From contig DF237567.1 of the NCBI GenBank assembly GCA_000708835.1, forward strand, positions 1 through 50,581: DNA of 50,581 nt, in the 5' to 3' direction. The translations under genes were made by a program, and so were the position numbers. Shown here piece after piece: positions 1 through 10,632 of the stretch (position 1 is the stretch's first letter; every line of letters starts with the position of its first letter). Under the pieces are notes generated by a model. The model was not told where the DNA came from and did no database searches. It saw only the letters and a list, made by a program, of their open reading frames with translations. The stretch is from Klebsormidium nitens. Lineage: Eukaryota; Streptophyta; Klebsormidiophyceae; Klebsormidiales; Klebsormidiaceae.

Positions 1-235
1 CTGAAGCAGCGACACTGGCGGCCCTATCAGCTCCAACACTGGTTTTGAGCGGCAAAAAAAGTCCAAAAAGTACGCTTTAGCAGGAAAGACGCCGTTGCCA
101 TTGCTGGCCGGGCATATGATGTAACTTGCGCATTGAGCTTGCAAAGAATGCAGGGAGCTGGATTCACACAGGAGAGTAGCAAAGAAGTAGCAGAGAAGCA
201 AACCCTCAACAGAAACTCCTTGTATTACAGGTACG

Positions 236-250
236 AAACCCTAACCCTAA
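236..250 (+). promoter_or_regulatory. telo-box-like motif (two telomere-type units)
   Basis: AAACCCTAACCCTAA is seen here. In plants AAACCCTA telo-boxes occur in promoters and 5' leaders of housekeeping and translation genes. Two units are too few for a telomere or an interstitial telomere tract. It lies about 730 bases upstream of the RING gene ATG and 15 bases before the first ABRE-like site. A regulatory role is inference. Confidence 0.4.
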
Positions 251-264
251 GGGCCATGCTTCTA

Positions 265-305
265 CCACGTGGCTCAAGAAAGATATGCACGCGAGGCTGA
301 CGTGG
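265..305 (+). promoter_or_regulatory. pair of ABRE/G-box-like sites
   Basis: CCACGTGGC at 265-273 is a canonical G-box/ABRE core. A second ACGTGG core is at 300-305, within TGACGTGG. Paired ABREs at short spacing are known to confer abscisic-acid or osmotic-stress response through bZIP factors in plants. The downstream gene resembles AIRP2, an ABA-induced RING ligase in Arabidopsis, so the context fits. Function here is inferred; the sites are about 700 bases upstream of the start codon and the transcription start is unknown. Confidence 0.4.
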
Positions 306-979
306 AGGGGGCCTTTTCTAGGGTTCGCTGCACGCTGGAAAGCTCCAGAAGAAGAGGTGAACTACCGTATACCTCCGACGTCTTGCTGAGCAGCAGAGCT
401 TTGAAGCCCTGAACATTTCCCTTCCGCAGCGCCCTATAAGGGCGCAAGCTGCCACCTCCCGTGTGTCATCTGCGGGCGGCAAAAGCACAAGCTGGCGGAG
501 TAGGAGGAAGTTCTCAGGGCTCAATGGTGCAGCAACGTCTTGAAAGAAAGTTGTTGAGGACAATGGACGCGCAGTGTCCTGTTTGGTGCTTTGCGCCTGT
601 CTGGTGCTCTGACACTGCAGTGCAGAGTCAGGTTCGGTGACACATTCCTATGTGGGGGCACTGAGTCGCAGTGGCCGGTTCCTAGCTGGTCCAAATGTTT
701 TTGCTGTAGCTTTTAACGAGTGAGGGTGATTTGTAAGCCCTTTCGCAAGTCACATGCAGCAAGAGTGTAGCGGAAATAACCCCTTACAGTTGTAGAATTC
801 TCACATTTCCCCGCAACTTACTGTTTGGAAGAACATCTGCCAAGCTGGACGGCTTCGCAGGGCAGGAGGCGTGGTCCTGCCTCTGGGGGGGTGCCTGGGA
901 GCCCATCGAGAAGCAGCAGGACCACCCCCCTGAAGCGAGCATTTTTGAGGGCACAGGGGGTCTCTTAAGCTGCTTCGGC

Positions 980-3900
980 ATGGGCCACAGCAGGACATTT
1001 AAGGAGTCCCTGAAAGCACTTGAGGCAGACATTCAACACGCAAACACGCTGTAAGTTTGTGAATTCCTTTCAAGAGCTTTTGTTGAGTCAGGTGTCATTA
1101 AGTTTGTTGGTTCTAGAGTTTCCCAGAAATTGTCGAAAGTTGCTAGGCACACTTCCTTTGATAAAAATATTGTTTAGGACATATTTTGCGTAACTACTTC
1201 TCAGACTCTTGCAAGTGGACTCGTTTCGGTTCTTGCGGGCTGCATTGTATGGAACACAACCTCTACTCTGTTTCTAGATGGGCTTCTAGTGAGTGCAAAT
1301 TCTCAGTGGCTTCCTAGTCTGCAAAAATCAGGGTGGCTTGCTTTGAAGTATCAGCCTGCATATGCATTGCGAAGGCAATATACACAGGCTCAGCTGCCTG
1401 AGTTTACAGCACTGGACCAAGAGTCTATCTCGCATGTTGGAAAGTTTCGAGTAGTGTAGGAGAAGTAAAATTTCTGAAACAGATGTTTTGTTCTGCCTCA
1501 GTCTGAAACACGACCCGCACACTTGCGAGCTCCAGCCGTTTACACAGGGGTTCTCACTTCAGTAGACATTTACCAAGTTTACTTCTCCTTGCTTTTTGGA
1601 ATTGGAATGAATAGAAGCGGTCTTATTTGAGGGCGGTTGAGTTGTTCCGAAAGCTTGTACTTCTTGATGGCATTTCCTGGTAGTCACTCCTATTGTACTC
1701 CCAAGTTCGTGACAACATGACTTTAAATTCGGGTACTGCCCCAACCTTTGTGGCAATGAGAACCGCTGGCTGTTGTGCAAGCGAAACCGTAAAACTATAT
1801 AAGTCATTCAGAGGCAGCTTTAGGATGACTGCACCGGTGCAACTTACTGCCTTACAGAAGCATTGTTTCTATTGTGTCTACATTGGAAAAGACGGGCAAT
1901 TTTCAGAGGGGTGTTTGGCCTGCTTGTGCCCTCAATGTTTGGCTTGTTAGAAGCATACAATGCTGGCTTGCCTGGAGAGCCTGACTGCCACCATTGTGGT
2001 CATCACCAGTAGACCTCATCGTACCATGCTTAATCGCAAAGCTCTGATTGGGGATATTGCTAAAATATGCCAAGTAGAAATGAAGTAGCTATTAATATTC
2101 TTTTTCTCCTGACACAGAAGAATAGAAAGGTGGTGTGAAGTGAGGTTTTATACGGCCCCTAGCGTTCGCGCTCGCCAACGTTGGGGCAGAATATCACAAG
2201 CTCTCATCAACGTTTTGTCAATGTTTCGCGCGACCACCGTCGACACTATTTCTCATGCCCCTATTCTGCAAAGGCTGGGGTCTGCAGCAATGCTTTTACA
2301 AGGAGTTCAATGATATAGTTCAAGCTTGGAAATTGCGCACAGTCTTGCGTCATGTGTGCACACCAACAAACTAGTGTAGAGTCTCGACTGGTCGTCTTAC
2401 TGGGAAGTCTTTTTGTGTCAATCGTTGAATTGGAGGGGGTCTTTGACTGCCTTTAAGGCTTGGCGTCTGTGGTAGGGGCAACTCAATCTGATGTTGGTTG
2501 GGGTATGATGATTCAACTGGAACCAGAGGCCCCAGCAGGCCAGTCACTTTCGATTCTAAGCTCTGTAAAGAAATGTCTGCTTTACTAATTTCGTGGCGCC
2601 CCCGCATATCCGTCCAAACGCTGTTGTTTAGTCCAGGTTTTTCCTGATTGCTGATTCTAGAGCCAGGGGGCTCAAGCGTAAATTTTGCTGACTGACTTCA
2701 TGACTTGCTAAGTTTGGCTCTATTTGAGCATGACATCTTGGACTAGAAGCAGTCACTATAAGAGTGGCTGGTTCATGGAGAAGAGAGCACAGAAACTCCG
2801 AGCATGGGATACAGCTGAGGGGTCAGTGCTCTCATGTATGTTACATGTAGCAGCCCAGCATTTGCTAAAACCACTAGATGATAAGACCACTGAATCTGGC
2901 AAATTCAGTACATAATGTTTTTCACCTTGCTTTTGCAAGACGAAGAGTTCATCACTATCAAAAGAATGATGTGGTAAGTATGTGGAGGAGCAGGGTCTGT
3001 TAAGTCAATTCTTTTATGTCTTTCTTCAAAGAAGGAGTCGGTATCAATGAATCGGTAGCCGTGAGACGCACTGGGTTCACTTTGTTAAGATTTTGACTTC
3101 TTCCCCCCCTGCAGCGCTGCCGAGTTCCCCAAGGGCTACGACGGCGCGTGCCTCCAGATGCGGCTCTCGTACAGTGCGGCGGCCCCCCTGCTGCTCTTCC
3201 TCTTCAGCTGGACCGACTGCTCTTTCGCCGGCGCGCTCGGCCTCCTGCGAATCCTCATATACAAGGTCAGCACTTTTGTGTCGCTTCTAGTTGCTTCCCT
3301 TTTTTGCTCTTACCTCTGTGCGCGCGCGGCCTCCTCTGCGAAATTTCGTATACAAGGTCAGCAATTTTGTGTTGCTTCTAGTTGCTTCCTCTTGCTGCGC
3401 TCACCTCTGTATATCCGTTTTGCCCGGTTGTCTTCGCTTCATCTACATGCGCTTCTGGTTTTTAACGTCTCAATTTTTCGACCTCCGCCCCATTTCTGAC
3501 TTACAAGACAGCAGCTTTTGTAGACCGTAGGTTTGTTGCTCGAATTTTGGTTCCTCTCCTTCGATCTGTTGACCGTTTCATCACTAAACGCGGCCACTCT
3601 TTTCAAGATCATCGTTCCTTTTGCTTGCATTCTTGTCCCTCACGTGTCAGGCAATAGTATCGGAATGGCACGCGACGTTTGAAGGCTTTGGCGTCCATCA
3701 ATTTGAGCTGAACCAGTTGCTTTGCAGGTCTACATGGACGGCACTACAACCATGGCAGTGCACGAACGGAAAGCCAGCATCAACCAGTTCTACCGTAAGT
3801 CTCCCGATTCGTTGAGTCGTTTTCTTTTTTCCCTTTCTTGGTCGTATCCACGAACGTCAACAACCTCGAGTCGTTTCCTGCTTTTCGATCTTAGGTCGTC

Positions 3901-6900
3901 ACCGTTGCGAATGCTTTGTTTCGAAACCAGTCATGTGCACTAATTCGAAGAGATCGACCCCGTCTTTTCTCTCTTCTCGATCAGGTCTGCAAAGCAGGAT
4001 AAGATGTTACTTTCCGCTCTGCCTCTGGGACAAACCAACCAGTTCTTTCAGCAGTGTTTGTCGAGCGGCTTTTCTGATTGCGAACTTTTTCACCGCTATT
4101 ACGAGACCAGCTATCTGCTGAACCAGCTAATAACTTCCAAATTTCGATCCGGGGTTAGACAAGGATCATTTCGATTCCGCCATGCCGTTCGGAGGGTCCT
4201 TTATTCCCTTCGCTTCCAACTTCCGTTTCCGCTTGGCTAATCCCGTTCTTATTCCGCTCTGTCCGTCGCGCGCTTTCTCTACCACGCGCTCCAGCAGCTC
4301 TCTGGTGGCCTCGCAAAGTCTGACTTCGGGCACTTTGTTTCCAGATTCCGTTTTCGCTTGGCAAATCCTGTCCTGATTGCGCCCCTAATCCGCTCTTCCG
4401 CTTACAGGTTTCCTCTACCCCGCACTCCAGCAGCTCTCCAGCGGCCTCTCCGAGTACGAGCTCGCGTGCGCGCGCGCGGTGTGTGCGGAGCAGTACAGCG
4501 CACGCACGTCCGACGGCGCCAGCACGAGCGGGATGCTGATGTCAGCGGCGGACATCGAGTACGAGCAGGAGTGCGGCATATGCCTCGAGCCCAGCTCCAA
4601 GGTGGCGCTCCCAGGGTGCAACCACGCCATGTGCCTCGACTGCTACCGCGACTGGTGAGGGGCCTTTGGACGACACGTGGCAGCGATGAAGAATGACGTG
4701 GCGTTTCTTCTTTAACTTGTGTGAGAGTGCGCTTGCAATTACGCCACGGGCTTCGACTCTGCAACTGGCGAGGACCCTCTGTGACCATTTTCCACTGCAT
4801 CTGGGTCTGCAAAGCCAGACCTCAAATCCACCTTCTTGTTTATTACTCAACCTGCTTCTGGACCTGTTGAGGGTTTCTGGTGTTGAGGGCATTCTCTGCA
4901 CGACATGTCGTGGTTGTTAACGGTGCGACATGAGCCTACAAGCTCATTACTCATCTTGAGGTAGACATTTGTTTACAAGAATGCATTGGAAGTCAATTGC
5001 ACGACGTATGTGGCTCGCTCATCGCGACCATGTCGTTTCCTGAAGGAAAACGTGTGGCATATCTATTTCATAGGTGCCACGATGGCACTGGAGTTTGTGT
5101 GGAGTCACAGGTTTTGGCCGGGCAGTATTGTAGTAGCCCTTGGTCTGCTGCTGATTCTGCAATCTAATCTTTCTAGACATATCCACCTTCTCTGTCTGCG
5201 GATTTTGCCCTCAATGTCTGCTTAGCCCAGAGCCCATCGCTTCTTGCTAGCTCTAGCCTCCGCTCGCAATCTAGCACGAGAGCTTAATTCAGAGTTGCGT
5301 AGCTTGCAAACTTCCACTGTGCTACCTTTGTGGCGTGAACGGGCTGGCAAAGATGCGAGAAAACACGATGGGTTGCATCAAAGTGCGGATGGGCCACTGA
5401 GAGAGCCTGATGCTAGCACGTTCGGCTGAACTTTTTTGGATGCGTTTCACAGACTGATTCATTGCCTCTGGCTGAGTGGCTTTGCTTATGCTGTGTATGC
5501 GGGTTAACCCCTGGCGGGCTCCGCCGTCATAGAGTGCAAGCTTCTGGATTACATTCTGACCCACTGCTTTTCGTGCTTCAAGTCCTTGTTTCGATTTATC
5601 TGAAGCACGTGTCTACTGCTTAGCTGCACTGTTTCCAGCAGAGTCCTTCTCTGCGACTTGCAGTCAGGACTACGGAGCATTCAAAACCGCTGTGTTCAAC
5701 GCCTTTGTATACGAGGCAACGATGGACAACCTGTATCGTACCGCGCCGCTGATTGATTTGCAGGTTTCAACATGCTGCTAGACCCCAAAAGCTCGAGTTA
5801 TAAACGTGGGAAGCTTTATCCATTTCACTTGCCGAATGTTGCGCGCGAAATCCGTTTTGGCAATCGATGTTCAAGAATTGGCCTTTGCCTGACGGGGATT
5901 CCCTGGTGACTAAACCATGTTTTGCCATAAGATTCAACCCTTGCTTGTCTTTCTGCTTCTACTCTCCTGCAAGGGTCCGGGCTTCAGAAATGTATGAGTT
6001 CAGCGGTTTCCGGATTCAAGATTGGGTTATCGTGCTTTTGGGCGGTGACGAGCAACGCTGCTGTGGCTGGATTAGTCATCAGAGACGGATGAGTCAGCCA
6101 CTTTCCGAACACGTTCGCGGAAGCCGAGAAGTTGCCTTTATTTTAAGGTGACGTGTTTCGTCACTCTGGCGCTGCCGGTACTTCGGTTGTGTCGGTGTGT
6201 CAGACCTGCTTTAATTGAGTTACTGCAACGACTCGTGCTGACTTGCGACCCCACCCGCTCGAGGCCCCCTTCTTTCAGGGAGCGACTGCCTTTTTCTGTT
6301 GAAAGTCAAAGGATCTCTCGTTGTACGAGCTAAGACTTTCGTTTCGTTCTTGTTTACCGGTGGGTGGCAACTCTGGCTCGATTCAACATTGGTAGCACCA
6401 CGGGCCGACCGTGGCAATGGGCGTTTCAGGGGTCTAGGCTCACCTGCAGTCTTTTCGGCAAATTGGCATCTGAATACAGCATAAGTTTTTCCAAGATTGC
6501 TTCCTCTTATATGGTCAGAGTCCGCAAGTTCGAGCTATCTCGTTGATTGTTTGCATCTTCCGCGGCTCGGACAAAGGTCACTTCGTTTGCGACTGCAGAT
6601 CTGTTCCAGCTCACGATTCGTGGGCACCCTGCACAGTGTGCCAAGCTTGCTGCGGAACGTTTTGATTGGTTTGCAATTTCGGTCACCATTCGCTTGACCT
6701 GCTGGGACGGCGGATTGTAACAGCGTTTGGGTCCGGCAATGATAAAAGCTGGTGTTGGGCTATTGCGAGTAACAAGCAGCCCACAAAGCGAGCGGTTGAT
6801 TGAAGCCGGCAGGCTCTTGGAAAACCTAAAAAGAGAAAGCTCTGTGCTCAACTTTCAGATGTTCTGATTCCTCTTCAGCCTGGAAACTGCACTTGCCCAA

Positions 6901-8507
6901 CCGAAAGTTTGTCTCGTGCGTCCGCTGCACTCGGACTACGGTTGGAATCAAGCTTAAGCTGTTGTGTTTGGGCCTGAAGCGGGGCGTTTCTGAGTGCGCG
7001 GACGGTCTTGACACCAATTCAAATGCTGTTGCGGCCAATTCCGGCGACGAATGCTGCATTCAAGAATGTTCTTGAGGGAAGGGGGGAATCTCCAGTGAGC
7101 AGAGAATGTACCTATGATTAGTCAGAGGTTGAGAAAGGCGGCAGTCTTTTGTCGAGTTGCTGCACAGAGCGGAAAAGTTCCTCCTTGTGCAGATGGGTGA
7201 CGCGACAATCTCAGGATTGTGCGTCACACGTCTGACATGTGAGGCTCTCAAAGACTGATGCTTGCGAACTAAAAACCGTTTCTTTTCTTGAGTGCTTCCG
7301 CTTGAGCGGCAGTGATGGGCGTTCGGTCATAAGATTCTTGCTCCGTTCAGACCATCCTGTCTAGATCAGCTCCTTGAAGCCAACTCGTCCTTGTTCCAGG
7401 TTTCTGGAGGATTCACGTGGTGTTGAATCTTGGTTTTACGCTTTTCAATGTCGCACGCTCACACTGTCAACGGCCTTCTTCAAGCGAAGCGCCACAAAGG
7501 CCTCTGTGTGTTTGAGGATGCTCCTTAGCGGTAGAAGGTTAAGTAAGAACCAATCAATCTAGAAATTTTTTTGTGACTGTCCAAGCAGTGACTGTTGTTT
7601 TGTGGCACTGCGTACTGCCATGCTAAAAAGGCTTGAAGATACGACCTTTAGTTGTTCGAAGGCTGGTTTGAGTCTGGCAATGATCTGCCAAGAAGTACTC
7701 GGAGGACGTAGACCGAGAAGGGCTACGACGCGGTGACGCTCGTGGGGCCGCCTTTTAACTCGTCAATTGCTTTTGTGTGGGATCGCTGTAGATTGAGATC
7801 CACTTGGGGCGCTGACACCTTTCTTTTAACAGTCTCCACTTTCGCTGCGAAGAAGGATCACGTTATCTGTTTTTTGAGGGGGGCCATATACGCCACTCAC
7901 GGCTCTCGGTTCCGATGCGTCTCCAATGGCGTCACCCCTTTCTCCAAACCCCTGTATGCACGGCCGCTTTCTGTGTACCTTCATCACCTCGATGTAGCAT
8001 ACCTGAAGTCAACATCAACTGTTTCCCCCAGGCCTTTGTTGTTGCAGCCACTGACGCTTCCCCTTATAGCGTGTCTGCTTGCAACGACTTGAAGCTGGAA
8101 CTGATGGGTTACCTGGCGTTGGTTACGCCTTCTTAACTTAGGGAAGTCGGCGAGCTTTTGGCCTCATTGCTTATTGGGATTCACAGCCAGGGCAGCCTGC
8201 AAACGGGACACTTGCGGATGAGTCCTTCTCATAGGCACGGGAACCGAGAAGAAGTATCAAAATGTTGCCCTAACCAAGTTTGAATACTTCCCGCAGGCAC
8301 AGCCGCTCCCAGTCATGCCCCTTTTGCCGCGACAGCCTGAAGCGGGTGCGTTCGCGCGACTTGTGGGTCTTCACGGACGAGGAAGATTTGGTGGATATGG
8401 GCACCGTCGCAAAAGAAAACCTCGAGCGCTTCCTGTTGTACGTCAATAAGCTGCCGGTGCTTATCTCGGACAGCGTGTTTACGGTCTATGAAGACCATGT
8501 AAAATAG
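980..8507 (+). CDS. AIRP2: RING-HC E3 ubiquitin ligase, AIRP2-like (5 exons)
   Basis: Exons: 980-1050, 3115-3265, 3728-3794, 4408-4654, 8297-8507. All junctions are GT-AG and the chain gives 248 aa, close to the 242 aa of Arabidopsis AIRP2. The N-terminus (FKESLKALEADIQHANTL) and the block LSYSAAAPLLLFLFSWTDC to FAGALGLLRILIYK match the plant-specific AIRP2 family from memory. A C3HC4 RING spans residues 152-189: C152, C155, C167, H169, C172, C175, C186, C189, with W179 and CPFC at the end. The intron 4 donor splits the W179 codon inside the RING. Family members act as ubiquitin ligases and AIRP2 promotes ABA signalling. The last intron is unusually long (3.6 kb) and introns 2 and 3 carry exon-boundary echoes. 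The small RING-bearing exon 5 is supported by frame and homology. The family call is strong; the ABA role is inference. Confidence 0.9.
3266..3512 (+). repeat. donor-side echoes of AIRP2 exon 2 in intron 2
   Basis: The exon 2 end plus the first bases of intron 2 (TATACAAG|GTCAGCACTTTTGT around 3265) recurs with its junction at about 3356, including the GTCAGCAATTTTGTGTTGCTTCTAGTTGCTTCC-type continuation. A weaker third copy has its junction near 3507 (TTACAAG followed by ACAGCAGCTTTTGT). The spacings are 91 and about 151 bases. The second copy also carries a version of the exon segment CGGCCTCCT upstream of it. It retains a usable-looking GT donor; the third has lost it. It looks like tandem duplication across the splice donor followed by decay. 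Confidence 0.75.
4272..4320 (+). repeat. acceptor-side echo of AIRP2 exon 4 in intron 3
   Basis: The start of exon 4 at 4408 (TTTCCTCTACCCCGCACTCC and AGCAGCTCTCCAGCGGCCTC) is echoed at 4272 as CTTTCTCTACCACGCGCTCC followed by AGCAGCTCTCTGGTGGCCTC. The offset is 136 bases. The intron sequence preceding each copy also matches (TTCCGTTTCCGCTTGGCTAA against TTCCGTTTTCGCTTGGCAAA, then TCCCGTTCTTATTCCGCTCT against a similar stretch). The unit is therefore intron tail plus exon head. The upstream copy has lost the AG acceptor. Confidence 0.8.
4655..8296 (+). other. long intron 4 of the AIRP2-like gene
   Basis: This is a 3.6-kb intron between the two halves of the RING domain, many times longer than most introns here. 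I see no transposase, reverse transcriptase or recognisable gene in either strand. Near 8046 a segment running from a CAG to ACTTGAAGCTGG weakly resembles the start of exon 5 (8297, ending AGCCTGAAGCGGG), and may be an old acceptor-side echo. It could hide a nested non-coding gene or old mobile element that I cannot recognise. Confidence 0.5.
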
Positions 8508-8623
8508 GCCCTTTTCGGGCTCGGAAAACGGAGTGGGTATCGCGAGTTTGGGCTTGGTAAAAGTTGAGTGGGGTATATACGAGAAGGGGTTGCCAAAGGC
8601 GGCCCTGACAACCTGCAGCTGTA

Positions 8624-8629
8624 AATAAA
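8624..8629 (+). terminator. possible poly(A) signal of the AIRP2-like gene
   Basis: AATAAA in the context TGTAAATAAACC, 117 bases past the stop codon. Both AATAAA and the algal-type TGTAA are present. Position is plausible; use is unproven. Confidence 0.3.
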
Positions 8630-9564
8630 CCTGGCAAAGTAGAATGATGTCGCCGGTGCCTGAGGGTATACCGAGCGCACGGCGTGCGCGTCAAAAGCTG
8701 GCGGAAATACTAGGTAAATAAGCGAGCAGGCTCAGAGAACTCTAGCTACTTCCAAACATAACTTGACGTAGTCTCAGGCAATGTATCCTGTACGAGTTAG
8801 GTATTCTGTGCATTTACACTCGAACCAATAGGTTCTCGGTCCCGGCGAGTTTGTGCACTGTTAGAGGTTTGCCCAAGTTGCAGCCTTTCATGCAATTAAA
8901 TCTCGTTCGCCCGCGGTCAATAAAAGGTATCTGCAGGGCGCGGCCCGGCGGCCATGCCTGTGTAATAACAAATATTTCCAAGCTTCCTTACAACCTCGGA
9001 TCCTCAGTTTGTTTGTTTCTTCAATCGTTGAATGAAATTGCCCACTGTTCGCTTAAAAACTTTGTTGTCCATCATTATGCGTCCATGAAAACTTGGAAGC
9101 TATCTCACGTCACTGCCTGCAGTGTCCGACCGTAATGCCGGGCGGATATCTACTAGAGCTACCGTGAAGATATATCTTGCCACTCAATAACCCTCAATAC
9201 ATTGTGTGACACCTTGAATTGCGACTGAAGATGGTTTTATTCGACGTATGTATAGGGTCCAGAGGGCATGTGCCAGCTTGAATAAAGAAATGTGTAGCTT
9301 GTACATTTGTTGGCCGGATCGTTAATTCGTTGTCGGATCCCCAAACGATCCAGCGCGTTGACAGTTGAAGTCCCATAGCGAGGCATATTACGGTAGAAAG
9401 CGTCAATATATAGGTACATGGATTTCTATCCTATCAGTTTCAACTTATCTTTTAGATGTGATTCCTGAATGATTTTCTAGTCAATGAAGGATCGTATCGA
9501 GCTTTACACTTCAGTAGGTAGGTATCCCGGTATGATCGAGAAATATCACAAAGATCCCCGCCAG

Positions 9565-9589
9565 CAGTGCAGTGCAGTGCAGTGCAGTG
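9565..9589 (+). repeat. (CAGTG)5 microsatellite
   Basis: Five perfect head-to-tail copies of CAGTG followed by one further C. Intergenic. Confidence 0.85.
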
Positions 9590-10632
9590 CTCATACCTTT
9601 TGTGAATGGCGGAGCTGGTTAGTATTGCTCGCCGGAGGCGGCCGGACCGTCACGCTGGCAGTGACGACAATGACCGTCTGGTAATTGGTCCATCAGGGTT
9701 CGACGATGTTTTATCTTCCGCCCGGCGGACGTGACCGGTACTGTTCGACGAAGGTCAGGGCTCCGAAGTCCAGAGTCCTGAGGCCAGCCCCGGGGCACGA
9801 TGGACGGCGACGCTCATAATAACCGTCGAGAGCGAACATTGGACCCACGAGGCAACAGTGACGGTGACTGGCGCCGTCGCTTTTGGGAATGACTCGTGTC
9901 GTAGCCCATGATGTGGCGCAGAGTGATGTCATCCCTTAGATGCATGATGCAGCTAGTGAGTCTTTGAAGTACCTAATAGAGGTAGTACTGAGTCCTGACT
10001 CCTGACTGACCTCTACCTCGGGTGAATGCCACGGCAGCCGCTGCTGGCGCTGCAGCTCAAATTATGATACACAGCGATACCGTATTATAATCTGCAGAGC
10101 TATTAATCAGTGCAAATCAGGAGCGCCTTGGGAAACTGCATCCTGAGGATCCTCCTAATTCGAGAGCAGAAATAGCACTGCCCTCAAACTGGCAAACGGT
10201 ATGCCAGCTGCAGCTAGACTTTTGCTTTCGACCAGACACCTTCTGGTAATTGGAGCAGGGCTTCCTGATGTACCGGTACTAAGGTAGCTGGCATGCTGCT
10301 TTTTCTGACCTAAAGGCTATTACAGGAACAGGTCTACCTTCCGAGGTATGCACCAATACCTACATGAGCGGACGATTTGCGCTGGGTCTCTCAGCACGGT
10401 GGCATGGGAATTTTGATTAAGGAGGAGTGCTGAGTCACCCTAAAGTAGCCAGGTCCAGGAGCATTGCAAGGGCGTTACGTATAACCAACACGCCACCACA
10501 CAGTCTGCATTTTTATTTGTGCTGCCAATAAACCTTGAGAAGAGCATCGACGGAAAGCTCGACCAGGCTTTCAGAAACGTGAGACAAATTCTTATAGCTT
10601 TTGTCCCTTCACGCAGGTCGTCCTAAACAGCA

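Larger units (their letters stand above)
1..979. other. 5' flank of AIRP2-like gene, no gene recognised
   Basis: No coding exon of a recognisable family is visible on either strand. Short open frames here, such as a minus-strand one at 318-563, resemble nothing I know and lack splice partners. The stretch holds a telo-box-like motif and two ABRE-like sites, listed separately, and probably the promoter and 5' UTR of the downstream RING gene. The left edge could include part of a neighbouring gene cut by the window; I cannot show it. Confidence 0.5.
8508..10632. other. intergenic: AIRP2 3' region and promoter of the EGF-type gene
   Basis: No recognised gene. An AATAAA at 8624-8629, 117 bases after the AIRP2 stop and overlapping TGTAA, could be a polyadenylation signal. 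A short CAGTG microsatellite lies at 9565-9589. A TATA-like CTTATAGC is just upstream of the next gene near 10591. Open frames here are short and have no family resemblance. Confidence 0.5.

Noticed and set aside
236-250. Telomere or interstitial telomeric tract
   Set aside because: Only two units; more consistent with a telo-box motif.
8046-8110. Echo of AIRP2 exon 5 in the long intron
   Set aside because: Similarity is gapped and weak (ACTTGAAGCTGG against AGCCTGAAGCGGG); not listed as a repeat without an alignment score.
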